64,000 nucleotides of DNA from an uncultured Eubacteriales bacterium (GTDB taxonomy: Bacteria > Bacillota > Clostridia > Christensenellales > CAG-138), in NCBI GenBank assembly GCA_902801845.1, contig CADCJW010000004.1, forward strand, positions 195,936 through 259,935. The letters are read 5' to 3'. The notes beneath the pieces are model-generated. The model was not told where the DNA came from and made no database searches. It was given only the letters and a program-made list of their open reading frames with translations. The translations under genes were made by a program, and so were the position numbers. This document shows, one piece after another, positions 17,544 to 26,161 of this stretch; the stretch's first letter is position 1; each line of letters begins with the position of its first letter.

Positions 17544-18800
17544 TTATTTGTTCAGCGCGAGAGCGGCAGCCAGTGCATCCTCGGCGGTGATCTTGCCGGT
17601 CACGATGTTCTGGATGTTGGCGAACAGATCGCCGCGGGCTTCGGCGGTGAGCAGATCCTGCACGGCGCCGGCGATGGCGGTCACGTTGGCGTTGGTGTCA
17701 GCGGCGGACTGCTGCAGCGGATTGAGGCCGGCAGGCTTGGCGCCGTTGGCGAGGGCGGTGACCTCGGTGGTGACGAAGGTGCTCAAAACCTCGTCAGAAG
17801 TGAGGTACTCCACGAACTTCACAGCGGCTTCCCGCTTGGCAGGATCGTTCCAGGCCTTGGTGGTGATGAAGTAGCCCATGGAGATGCCGCCGATGGCCTC
17901 GCTGGCCTTCCGATCACCCTTGCCGGGGACGTAGGCGATGGCGAAGTCGTTGATGTCGGCCGCGTTCTGGGTGAAGTAACCCACCTTCCAGGAACCGTCG
18001 ATGAGGAAGGCTGCGTCGCCGGCGTTGAAAAGCTCCACGGTCTCGGCGTCGGAAGCGGTCAGGGTGTTGGCGGGGAAGAAGCCGCGCTCATAGAGATCCT
18101 TGATGTCGTTGAGGCCCTTGACCCACTTCTGACCGGCCTCGTCCTCCACGGAGGCGGGCACGTCCAGATGGTTGGCCACGGTGCCGTTGTTCATCACCAT
18201 GAACTCGAACCAGTAGTGGGGCACTTCCACGAGAGAGCAGGCGATGGGCGTGAAGCCGTTGGCCTTGATGGTCTCGCAATCCTGCAGGAACTGATCCCAG
18301 GTGTAGTCGGGGCCGGGAATGGCCACGCCGCAGTCCTCCAGGACCTTTTTGTTGACGAACATGTTCTCCCAGTAACCGGAGGAGGGCACGGAGTACTGCT
18401 TGCCGTCGGCGGCCACAGCCATCATGCTGTCCTTCATGTTGGCGGCGTACTCAGGATACTCCTTGCGGATCTCCTCGATGGAGACCACCTTGCCGGCGCT
18501 CACGAAGGGCTCCGCATCGGCGTTGGTGAAGTAGAAGAGGACGTCGGGCTCGGAACCGGTTTCAAAGTCGGTGAGGACCTTGGCTTTCCAATCCTCGTTG
18601 GAGGTGGCGGAACCGTCGTTGACCTTGTTGCCGGTGGCCTCTTCATAGGCCTTCACCGCGGCTTCGAAGTTCTTCCGGTTGCCGTCGTCGCCGCCGTAGG
18701 AGGTGACCACGTTGATGGTGACGGAATCGTCCGCGGCAGTGACGGCCACGAAGGAGAAGACCATCGCCAGGACCAAAAGAATACTGATCAGCTTTTTCAT
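17544..18800 (-). CDS. Sugar ABC transporter substrate-binding protein
   Basis: This 418-residue CUT1 binding protein has a signal peptide (MKKLISILLVLAMVFSFVAV then TAADD) with no cysteine, so it is probably not a lipoprotein. The mature part has the family's FETGSEPDVLFYF, DGSWKVGYF and IGGISMGYFI features. AAAGGAGCG precedes the ATG. It lies between a YesM-type kinase and two permeases. Given the phosphorylase upstream, the ligand is probably a beta-linked disaccharide or short oligosaccharide; this is inference from context. Confidence 0.9.
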   Translation of the reverse strand: MKKLISILLVLAMVFSFVAVTAADDSVTINVVTSYGGDDGNRKNFEAAVKAYEEATGNKVNDGSATSNEDWKAKVLTDFETGSEPDVLFYFTNADAEPFVSAGKVVSIEEIRKEYPEYAANMKDSMMAVAADGKQYSVPSSGYWENMFVNKKVLEDCGVAIPGPDYTWDQFLQDCETIKANGFTPIACSLVEVPHYWFEFMVMNNGTVANHLDVPASVEDEAGQKWVKGLNDIKDLYERGFFPANTLTASDAETVELFNAGDAAFLIDGSWKVGYFTQNAADINDFAIAYVPGKGDRKASEAIGGISMGYFITTKAWNDPAKREAAVKFVEYLTSDEVLSTFVTTEVTALANGAKPAGLNPLQQSAADTNANVTAIAGAVQDLLTAEARGDLFANIQNIVTGKITAEDALAAALALNK

Positions 18801-18863
18801 GAGAATCGCTCCTTTAGAATATTTGCGCTACTCCCGTATCGCTGTCTTTAGTATACGGCCAAG

Positions 18864-18893
18864 CCTGCCCGGATCGAAAGGGGCAGGCTTGTG
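18864..18893. terminator. Hairpin after the sensor-kinase gene
   Basis: AAGCCTGCCC and GGGCAGGCTT form a 10-bp stem in the 118-base gap between kinase and binding-protein genes. T-rich sequence follows only on the + strand, so on the minus strand it may be a processing hairpin that separates kinase from transporter expression. Confidence 0.5.
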
Positions 18894-18918
18894 CTTTCTT
18901 GTCTTTTCTTGTGCAATA

Positions 18919-20604
18919 TCAGACAAGGGGCAAAACGACCCGGACCAGGATGGTCTTGGCCGGGGTGTTTTCCACGGACAGGCGCCCCTTCTCCCCGTAC
19001 AAAAGCCGAAGCCGTTGGTGGACGTTCTTCAGCCCCACGTGGCCGCTCTTTCCAGGGGAGGGCTCCGTCTCCTCCAGCAGCTCCTGGACGTTCTTCTGGT
19101 CCGCGTCGCTCAGATGCCCGTCGTGCTCCACCTCCAGGACGAGATCGTCCCCCTCGCGCCTGGTCCGGATGAACAGATGCCCGCCCCTTGCCGGGGTCAG
19201 ATCGTGCTCTACCGCGTTCTCCACGATGGGCTGCAGGATGAGGCGGGGGACCAGGGTGTCCAGCACGCCCTCCTGGACCTGCTTGTCCACGACGAGCCCG
19301 TCTCCCAGCCGTTCATGGATGATGTACAGATACGCGTCCGCGTATCGAAGCTCCTCTTTGAGGGGGGCGGTGCCCCGACCGCTCCGGTCCAAGGCCGCGT
19401 CCAGCATGACGGACAAAGCTTCGATCATGTCGCTGACCCGATCGTTCCCAGCGATGCGGGCCTCCCAGTTGATGATCTCCAGGGTGTTGTTGAGAAAATG
19501 GGGGTTGATCTGCATCTGCAGCGCCCGGACCTTCGCCTGCTGCAGGGCCTGCTGCTCCAGATACAGCCGTTCAAACTGCTCCTTCAGCTCTTGGGACATC
19601 TGATTGAGGTGGGCGTACAGGGAGGCGAACTCCTTGCTGTTGGGGCTTTCCTCGATGGTGTAGCCCCGCTCGCCCTCGCCGATGCGCTCCGTCGCATTGA
19701 CCAGGGTATCCACAGGCCGTGTCACGTATCGGTGAAAGAGGACGATCATCACCGGCAGCAACAGCAGGACCGCCGACAAAACGCAAAGAGCGATCATGGT
19801 CAGGGCCGGCACGTCCACCCAAAGCTGGAAGGGAGCAGGCGTGGCAAACAGCGTAAAGCGATGGCTGTCGTCGGTCTCGGCGGTGAAGGTGTATTCTCCC
19901 GTGGGGCTTTCGTCCTCCGCAACGACGTGGTATCCGTCTGCGTCGATGCGGAGCGTTTTGTCGATCACCAGCTGGATGTCTCCGATATGGCGCAGGGACT
20001 TGACGGCACTCAACAGCTGTCCCTCGTTCATGTGCATCACCAGGGTGGCGAAGGGCACGAAATCGTGGCCCACCAGGTTACGGGCGATATACAGTTGGCC
20101 GTTGCAGGCCAGCACGCGGATGTAGGTATCCGCGTCGGCCATGGCGTCCATCAGCTCCTGGCGGACCTCCCTGGGAAAGCTGGAGGATAGACGCCCGTTG
20201 ACAGAGCCCTTGGCGCTGGCATAGGGGACGATGGACGATTCTTCCCAGAAGCCGATGTATACGCCGCTCAGGGATTCGTCCCGGGAATACTTTTGCGCCA
20301 GGTAATCCGTGGCGGTCCGATAGAGGCTGGAGGCATCCTTGCTTTCCTGATAGGCCCGATAGGCCGACAGGATCACGCCGTCGTAGGTGACCTCCTTGGA
20401 GGCGTTGAAGGCATGGGAGAAGAGGAGCTCCGTCTGTCGCAGGGCGCCGGCGGCGTCCGTCTCCAGGATGCTCCTGGCGGTACGCCGATACTCCCGTCCC
20501 AAGAACAGCACGGTGAGCGCGATGAGCACCATGACGGGCACCACCCAGCAAAGCAATATGACGGTCAACAGCTTGGACCGCAGGGAATGAGGCGAAGGTT
20601 TCAT
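18919..20604 (-). CDS. Sensor histidine kinase (YesM-like)
   Basis: This 561-residue membrane kinase has two membrane helices (about residues 12-34 and 282-302) flanking an extracellular sensor domain, then a HAMP segment (RPVDTLVNATERIGEGERG). Next comes a LytS/YesM-type kinase core with the phospho-acceptor His in INPHFLNNTLEIINW, an N-box (QPIVENAVEHDL) and a G-box (GHVGLKNVHQRL). It is separated from the upstream mutase gene by a terminator and heads the group containing the binding protein, permeases and the AraC-type regulator at 14904, its likely partner. Confidence 0.92.
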   Translation of the reverse strand: MKPSPHSLRSKLLTVILLCWVVPVMVLIALTVLFLGREYRRTARSILETDAAGALRQTELLFSHAFNASKEVTYDGVILSAYRAYQESKDASSLYRTATDYLAQKYSRDESLSGVYIGFWEESSIVPYASAKGSVNGRLSSSFPREVRQELMDAMADADTYIRVLACNGQLYIARNLVGHDFVPFATLVMHMNEGQLLSAVKSLRHIGDIQLVIDKTLRIDADGYHVVAEDESPTGEYTFTAETDDSHRFTLFATPAPFQLWVDVPALTMIALCVLSAVLLLLPVMIVLFHRYVTRPVDTLVNATERIGEGERGYTIEESPNSKEFASLYAHLNQMSQELKEQFERLYLEQQALQQAKVRALQMQINPHFLNNTLEIINWEARIAGNDRVSDMIEALSVMLDAALDRSGRGTAPLKEELRYADAYLYIIHERLGDGLVVDKQVQEGVLDTLVPRLILQPIVENAVEHDLTPARGGHLFIRTRREGDDLVLEVEHDGHLSDADQKNVQELLEETEPSPGKSGHVGLKNVHQRLRLLYGEKGRLSVENTPAKTILVRVVLPLV

Positions 20605-20668
20605 GGCCGAAGAGGACCCTTTCCGATTCTGCTTCTATGATAACGCAACTATGCCATCCGGTCAAAGA

Positions 20669-20710
20669 AAAAATGCCCGCGGGCCGAACGGATCGGCTTC
20701 GCGGGCAGGG
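20669..20710 (-). terminator. Terminator of the phosphorylase-mutase operon
   Basis: On the minus strand a GCCCGCG stem pairs with CGCGGGC around an internal AAGCCG/CGGCC pairing and is followed by ATTTTTTC. It lies just downstream of the mutase stop. Confidence 0.8.
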
Positions 20711-20718
20711 GAAGCGCT

Positions 20719-22131
20719 TTACAGGGCCAACAGCTTCCGCCAGGCTTGGATATACCCTTCGGCGACGGCCGGATCGTCCGCCTCCGCCGCCATGCGCAGC
20801 AGGGGCTCCGTGCCGGAAAAGCGGCAGATGACCCAGCTGCCGTCCTTGAAATAGGTCTTTACGCCGTCCTCATAGCTGATCCTATCCACGGGGACGGGGA
20901 AGGCGGGCAAGATCTTTTCCTCGAACAAGGCATGCTTCAGGGCGGCCTTGCGCGCCTCGGTCATGGAGAAATCCGCCTCCCGATAGACCGGGTCTCCATA
21001 CTGGTCCGCGATCTCCCGGTACAGTTCGGAAACGGACTTGCCTGTGACGGCCAGCATCTCCACCAGCAGGGCGGCGGCGTAGATGCCGTCCTTCCCGGAG
21101 ATATGGCCCCGCACGGCGAGACCGCCGGAGGATTCGCCGCCGATGACGGCGTCGGTTTCCGCCATCTTGGCGGAGATCCATTTGAAGCCCACCGGCACCT
21201 CGTAGCAGGTCTGGCCCAGGCCCCTGGCCACCCGGTCCAGCAGGTGGGTGGTGGAGTTGTTGCGCACGCAGGGGCCGGTCCATCCCCGATATTTCACCAG
21301 ATAGTAATCCAGCAGCACCAGCAGCCGGTTGGGGTGGATGAACGCCCCGCTTTCGTCGATGACGCCCAGTCGATCCGCGTCGCCGTCGGTGGCGAGGCCA
21401 AGGTCGCACCGGCTGTCCGTCACGAAGGTGGACAGGGGGATCAGCGTGGCCGCGTTGGGGGCGGGGAGCTTGCCGCCGAAGAGGGTGTCGTGGCGGTCGT
21501 GGATCACTTCAAGCTCGCATCGGCAGGTCATGAGGATGGTCCTGAGGCTGGTCTGGCTCACCCCGTACATGGGGTCCAGGGCGATCTTGAGCCGGGCGTT
21601 CTTGATAGCCTCCGTGTCGATCATGGACAGGATGCTGTCGATGTATTCGTTGGCCGTGGTGTCCTCCCGGACCAGGCCCTGACGAAGGGCGTCGTCATAG
21701 TTCATCGTGCGGATGGCGGCCGGGTCCACCTGGGCGATCTTCGCTTCCAGCCGGTCGGTGACGGCCTTGTCCGCGTCCCGCCCGCCGCTGGTGAACACCT
21801 TGACCCCGTTGTAGATGGCGGGGTTATGGCTGGCGGTGACCATGGCCCCGTAGGGCATGCCGTGGGTCTTCACCGTGAACATAATGAGGGGCGTGGGGCT
21901 GGATCGGTCGATCATCAGCACCCGATAGCCGTTCCCCGCCAAAACTTCCGCCAGCCAGTGGGCTGATTCCTTGGCCAGGAACCGCCGATCGTACCCCAGG
22001 CAGATCTCAGCGCCCCGGTGCCCTTCCTCATCCATGAGGCGGCAGAGGCCCGCGGCCAGCAGCTGCAGATTTGCCTTGGTGAATTCGTCTCCGATGACGG
22101 CGCGCCAGCCGCCCGTTCCGAAATGGATCAT
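20719..22131 (-). CDS. Phosphoglucomutase/phosphomannomutase family protein
   Basis: This 470-residue alpha-D-phosphohexomutase interconverts hexose-1-phosphate and hexose-6-phosphate. The phosphoserine loop TASHNPAIYNGVK, the metal-binding DGDADRLGVID and the sugar-specificity loop GGESSGGLAVRGH are present. The C-terminal phosphate site CRFSGTEPLLRMAAE completes the four-domain layout. Its ATG is one base after the stop of the GH94 phosphorylase, and AAGGAGG lies inside that gene's end, so the two are translationally coupled. It should convert the glucose-1-phosphate or amino-sugar-1-phosphate released by the phosphorylase. Confidence 0.92.
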   Translation of the reverse strand: MIHFGTGGWRAVIGDEFTKANLQLLAAGLCRLMDEEGHRGAEICLGYDRRFLAKESAHWLAEVLAGNGYRVLMIDRSSPTPLIMFTVKTHGMPYGAMVTASHNPAIYNGVKVFTSGGRDADKAVTDRLEAKIAQVDPAAIRTMNYDDALRQGLVREDTTANEYIDSILSMIDTEAIKNARLKIALDPMYGVSQTSLRTILMTCRCELEVIHDRHDTLFGGKLPAPNAATLIPLSTFVTDSRCDLGLATDGDADRLGVIDESGAFIHPNRLLVLLDYYLVKYRGWTGPCVRNNSTTHLLDRVARGLGQTCYEVPVGFKWISAKMAETDAVIGGESSGGLAVRGHISGKDGIYAAALLVEMLAVTGKSVSELYREIADQYGDPVYREADFSMTEARKAALKHALFEEKILPAFPVPVDRISYEDGVKTYFKDGSWVICRFSGTEPLLRMAAEADDPAVAEGYIQAWRKLLAL

Positions 22132-22132
22132 G

Positions 22133-24526
22133 TCATGCCTCCTTGTGTCCCATAATCACCAGCACCTCCGCCACGCTGCCCGCGGCCAGAGGCGGGAGCT
22201 TTTGGCAGGGCTGGCCGTTCATGCGCATTTCTTTCACGCCCTTTTGCACCCCATCGGGGTTCTCCACCTGGATGCGGTAGGTGGCGCCCCGCCAGCGTCG
22301 GACGGCGGAGAAGGACCGCCAGTCGGCGGGGATGCAGGGGTCCACCACGAGCCCGTCGAAATCGGGCCGGATGCCCAGGATGTATTGGGTGGCGGCAAAG
22401 TAGGCCCACCCGGAGGAGCCGGTCATGAAGGGATGATGGGCCCGACCGAAGGCGGGATGATCTTTCCCCACCACGAACTGACAGTAGGCATAGGGCTCCG
22501 ACTGTCGTATCTCGATCCTGTCGTTCTGCCCGGCGGGGCAGAGGGCGTCATAGAACTTCATGGCTCGATCCCCTCGGCCCAGCATGGCCTCCGCCACCCA
22601 GGCCCAGGGGTTGGGATGGCTGAAGATGGCTCCGTTCTCCTTCAATCCGGGATAGACCCGGGTCACAAAGCCGATGGCGTCGTCAGGCTGGGTGAAGCAG
22701 GGGGCGTTGAGCATGAGACCGTAGGGAGTGAACAGATATTCGTCCACGCTGTCCATGGCGCTTTTGCCCTGCTCTTCGTCTGCGGCGCCGGAGATCACGG
22801 CCCAGGTGTTGGACTCCATGTGCACCCGGCCCTCCGCATCCTGCTGGGTGCCGATCTTTCGCCCGTCGGCGGTGATGCCCCGGATGAACCATTTCCCGTC
22901 CCACAGGGCCCGGTCCGCCGTTTCCTTCACCCGGTCCGCCAACGCTTCATACCGGTCCGCGTCGCTTGTCCGGCCCAGCCGTCGGGCCAGGGCCGTGAAC
23001 CCGTTCAGAGCCCACAGGTGGAGGAAGCTCACCATGGCGCTCTCCCCGCCGCCCAGGTTCAGACAGTCGTTCCAGTCGGCGCGAAGCCCCTTGCAGATGC
23101 CGTTTTTTCCCACCTGACGGGCGGAAAAATCCAGGATGCGGGTGAGGTGCTCATAGACCGTGCCCTGGCCCCCGTCCGCGTAGGTCACGGTTTCATCCAC
23201 GAAGCCCAGATCGCCGGTCTCCTTCACGTACTGGACCACGGCGGAGACGAGCCAAAGGGCGTCGTCGGCACAGGCGTCCTTGATCCCATGAACGATCTCG
23301 CTCTTGTCCGGCGTGGGGATCACGGTGGGGGAGCGGAAGGACTGGCTGCTCTTTTCCGGCTCGAACCAGCGGGGCTCGAAGAGATGGAGCCCATAGCCCT
23401 CCTGTGTGAGGGCCCGCAGGAGCTCCACCATGCGGCTCCGGCATTTTTCGGGGTTGGAATGGACCGCCGTCATGGCATCCTGGGCCGTGTCCCGATAGCC
23501 GAGGCCCACCCGGCCGCCCACCTCGATGAAGGAGGTGAACCGGGAGAACATGACGTTGATCTCGCTCTGATACAGGTTCCAGATGTTGATCTCCGTGTCC
23601 ATGGCCGGATTGGGGGTCTGTATCTGCAAGGCGGACAGTTTCCTGTCCCAGAAGTCGTGGAGACGCCGGAAATCCTCGTCCACCTTCTCCGCAGTATATT
23701 TGCTTCGCATGTTCCGCCCGGCGGCAAGGCCCCCCTCGCCCAGCAGGAACAGGAACCGCTTCTCCTCCCCGGGTGCCAGGGTGACGAGCTTTTGCAGGCA
23801 CGCGCAGTGGTTCCCGCCGTTTTCAAAGGAGCCTTTGCATCGGCCGCTCTCCACGGTCTCGGGATTTCGCTCCGTGTGGTAGCCGCCGATGAACGTATCT
23901 CGGAGACAGTCGAATCCGTCCGGATGGAAGTCGGCGGTGAAGAACTGGTATCCGTCCTCCTCATAGTGGAGGTCGTATTCGATGATCCCGTCCTCGTACC
24001 GGCTGCCGGCGGCGTACAGGCTCATCTGGAAATTCTGGTTGTCCATGGCCACGTGGTGGAAGCTGAACTCCGCGTAGGAATAGACGGACAGTCGCCGGGG
24101 CCGATCGCTCATGTTCTTCAAAGCCACGTCCCAGATCTCCACCGGGTCGTTCATGGCCACGAATAGGGTCTCGGAGGCGTCGATGCCCCCGTAGGTGCTC
24201 AGATACTTCACGTACCCCAGCCCGTGTCGGCAGGAGAACTGCTCCTTTGGCTTGCCCACCGGCTGCCAGGAGATGGTCCAATAGTCCCCCGTGTCCTCGT
24301 CCCTGAGGTACACGTAGTGGCCCGGCCCGTCCATGGGCACGCCGTTGGGCCGAAAGCGGGTGATGCGATGGTATTCGGAGCTCTTATAAATGAGGTATCC
24401 GCCCGCCGTATGGTTGAATACGCCATACATGTCCTTGGTGCCGATATAGTTGGTCCATGACACGGGTACGTCTACCCGGTCGATCACATACTCCCGATGC
24501 TCATTGTCAAAATGACCGTACTGCAT
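22133..24526 (-). CDS. Glycoside hydrolase family 94 phosphorylase
   Basis: This 797-residue enzyme matches cellobiose and chitobiose phosphorylases along its length. YGHFDNEHREYVI and WTNYIGTKDMYGVFNHTAGG are at the N-terminus. The catalytic acid lies in ADWNDCLNLGGGES, and EPYAYCQFVVGKDHPAFG and GIRPDFDGLVVDPCIPADW are in the C-terminal part. It lacks a signal peptide and acts on imported sugar, cleaving a beta-linked disaccharide with phosphate. The ATG at 24526 gives the family's normal N-terminus; longer starts are unsupported. Which disaccharide is used (cellobiose, chitobiose or another) is not decided by sequence. Confidence 0.87.
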   Translation of the reverse strand: MQYGHFDNEHREYVIDRVDVPVSWTNYIGTKDMYGVFNHTAGGYLIYKSSEYHRITRFRPNGVPMDGPGHYVYLRDEDTGDYWTISWQPVGKPKEQFSCRHGLGYVKYLSTYGGIDASETLFVAMNDPVEIWDVALKNMSDRPRRLSVYSYAEFSFHHVAMDNQNFQMSLYAAGSRYEDGIIEYDLHYEEDGYQFFTADFHPDGFDCLRDTFIGGYHTERNPETVESGRCKGSFENGGNHCACLQKLVTLAPGEEKRFLFLLGEGGLAAGRNMRSKYTAEKVDEDFRRLHDFWDRKLSALQIQTPNPAMDTEINIWNLYQSEINVMFSRFTSFIEVGGRVGLGYRDTAQDAMTAVHSNPEKCRSRMVELLRALTQEGYGLHLFEPRWFEPEKSSQSFRSPTVIPTPDKSEIVHGIKDACADDALWLVSAVVQYVKETGDLGFVDETVTYADGGQGTVYEHLTRILDFSARQVGKNGICKGLRADWNDCLNLGGGESAMVSFLHLWALNGFTALARRLGRTSDADRYEALADRVKETADRALWDGKWFIRGITADGRKIGTQQDAEGRVHMESNTWAVISGAADEEQGKSAMDSVDEYLFTPYGLMLNAPCFTQPDDAIGFVTRVYPGLKENGAIFSHPNPWAWVAEAMLGRGDRAMKFYDALCPAGQNDRIEIRQSEPYAYCQFVVGKDHPAFGRAHHPFMTGSSGWAYFAATQYILGIRPDFDGLVVDPCIPADWRSFSAVRRWRGATYRIQVENPDGVQKGVKEMRMNGQPCQKLPPLAAGSVAEVLVIMGHKEA

Positions 24527-24679
24527 AGCCCGATCCTTCCTTTTCCCAAATCTCCACATTGTCAGTATATAGAAAAAGCAGTCGATTGCAAAGGCCTCGC
24601 CCTGCCCATTCTTGACTGTGGTTGTGCTGTTTGCCCCTCCCAACTCCCACACCCCTCAACGCCTTCCTGATCCACGTAT

Positions 24680-24713
24680 AAAAAAGACAGCCCCGGATGG
24701 GACTGTCTTTTTT
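24680..24713. terminator. Bidirectional terminator after the LysR gene
   Basis: AAAAAAGACAG-CCC pairs with GGG-CTGTCTTTTTT around a short loop, with T-runs on both strands. On the minus strand it lies downstream of the LysR gene. Confidence 0.8.
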
Positions 24714-24715
24714 CT

Positions 24716-24780
24716 GGTTGCGCGGGAAGGATCCTTGTCGCATATGCAGACCGTTCTGCCGATCCTGCTTGGGTACAGAT
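24716..24780 (+). repeat. B-type intergenic repeat, copy 3
   Basis: GGTTGCGCGGGAAGGATCCT and the CAGACC-GTTCTGCCGATCCTG stretch closely match the copy at 60996. The block directly follows a hairpin with a T-run. Confidence 0.6.
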
Positions 24781-24863
24781 GATCGCGATTCATGCGTTAT
24801 TCAATTTCAAAAGAAAATAGATGACCTTTTTTGACGCTGGTTTCTTGTTGTTGCAAGAACGCA

Positions 24864-25844
24864 TTATTCAAACTGACGGGAATACTGGGTGACGTTAGCG
24901 GTGAGAAGCTTCAGGGACTTCACGTAGAGGCGGGCGACCTCCTCCGTCACGGCGATGAAGTCCCGGGCGAACTGGGGCATGGGGTCGTCCCGCCGATAGA
25001 CAAGGGACATGGCGTTCTTTTGCAGGGAATGGCAGATGGGGAAGGAGATCATGCCGTCCAGTTCCTGCTGCCGGTCGAAGAGGGCGATGGGGGAGATGAC
25101 TGCGAGGCCCATGTTCCGCCGGGCCAGCTCGTAGAGAAGGAGCTGGGAGTTGGATTCAAAATAGATGTAGGGCCGGACGCTGCCGTCCAGATAGTATTTG
25201 TCCAGCTGGCGGCGAATGCGGTTGGAGGGCTGGGTGACCAGCAGGGGCAGGCCGTGGAGGGTGCGGATGTCCCGCTCGTTGTTGAGGAAGTGCTGCATCT
25301 CCGATTCCTCGGAGAACTGCGCCCGGAAAAAGCTTTGAGAGGTGCAGCCCCAGATCTCCTCCTCCACCAGGGGCACTTGGACCTCATTCATGCCGGTCTC
25401 TACGTTGACGCCCACGTACATGTCCACCTTGTTCTCCAGTAACAGCCCCTGCAGTACGTCCGTACTGCCGTCCACCAGCTCGATGGTCACGTTGGGGTAA
25501 TTCTTCCGATACCGCTCCATGATCTCGGGCATCATGGCGTTGGCCCGCAGCCGGGCGATGCCAATGCGGATGCGGCCCCGGCAGTTGATGCTGATGTCGT
25601 GGAGGTTGGCCCGTAAGGCCTTTTCGGCGGACAGGATCTGCTGGGCCCAGTACCGCAATTCTTCCCCCTTTTGCGTCAGGGCCAGAACGGGCTTGCGGTG
25701 AAAGAGTTCCGCGTCGTATTCCGCTTCCAGCCGTTGAATGTGGCTGCTGAGGGCCTGTTGGGTGATGAACAGACGCTCCGCCGCCCGGGTGAAGTTCATC
25801 TCCTCCGTGACCACCAGAAAGTATTCCAGACTTCGCAGGTTCAT
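24864..25844 (-). CDS. LysR-family transcriptional regulator
   Basis: This 326-residue regulator has the N-terminal LysR winged helix (MNLRSLEYFLVVTEEMNFTR, AAERLFITQQALSSHIQRLE) and a C-terminal inducer-binding domain from about residue 90. It is transcribed divergently from the aldolase/carboxylate-transporter operon at 26162, so it is the likely activator of that operon, with a substrate or intermediate as coinducer. Two 87-bp repeats with a palindromic CAATAT-AA-ATATTG core lie in the shared intergenic region and are the probable binding sites. Confidence 0.92.
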   Translation of the reverse strand: MNLRSLEYFLVVTEEMNFTRAAERLFITQQALSSHIQRLEAEYDAELFHRKPVLALTQKGEELRYWAQQILSAEKALRANLHDISINCRGRIRIGIARLRANAMMPEIMERYRKNYPNVTIELVDGSTDVLQGLLLENKVDMYVGVNVETGMNEVQVPLVEEEIWGCTSQSFFRAQFSEESEMQHFLNNERDIRTLHGLPLLVTQPSNRIRRQLDKYYLDGSVRPYIYFESNSQLLLYELARRNMGLAVISPIALFDRQQELDGMISFPICHSLQKNAMSLVYRRDDPMPQFARDFIAVTEEVARLYVKSLKLLTANVTQYSRQFE

Positions 25845-25854
25845 AGGACCACCT

Positions 25855-25941
25855 CACAATATAAATATTGTCTAAAACTAAAATTTTTACTGTTTCCCTT
25901 TTGTGCAAGGTCATTGTATCATACCATTGTAAGCAAGTAAA
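25855..25941. repeat. LysR control-region repeat, copy 1
   Basis: This 87-bp block matches 26041-26127 at 71 of 87 positions, ungapped. It contains the perfect palindrome CAATATAAATATTG and a degraded -10 region. It lies immediately upstream of the LysR gene. Confidence 0.75.
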
Positions 25942-25982
25942 TTATTTTTCTTCTTCATAGATAGATCCCTCCAAAAACAAAT

Positions 25983-26025
25983 AGAGCAGGGCCTGCCGCA
26001 GGGGATGAGCGACGGGCCCTGTTCT
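25983..26025. terminator. Hairpin between the two control repeats
   Basis: AGAGCAGGGCC at 25983-25993 pairs with GGCCCTGTTCT at 26015-26025 with one G-U pair. No T-run follows. The sequence resembles the operon's own terminator hairpin at 32180-32221. Confidence 0.5.
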
Positions 26026-26040
26026 ATTCCACACTTGTTT

Positions 26041-26127
26041 CACAAGATAAATATTGTCGAAAACTAAAATATTACCTGTTTCCATTTTGTGACGAGACAT
26101 TGTATTATACTATTGTATTCAAGCAAA
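26041..26127 (+). promoter_or_regulatory. LysR control-region repeat, copy 2 (operon promoter)
   Basis: This is the second copy of the 87-bp block, with CAAGATAAATATTG as the palindromic core. A TATACT -10 element near 26104-26111 and only a poor -35 are consistent with LysR-dependent activation. The first gene starts 34 bases downstream. Confidence 0.65.
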
Positions 26128-26161
26128 CCCCTTCAAAAAGCATAATAAGGAGCGGACAAAT

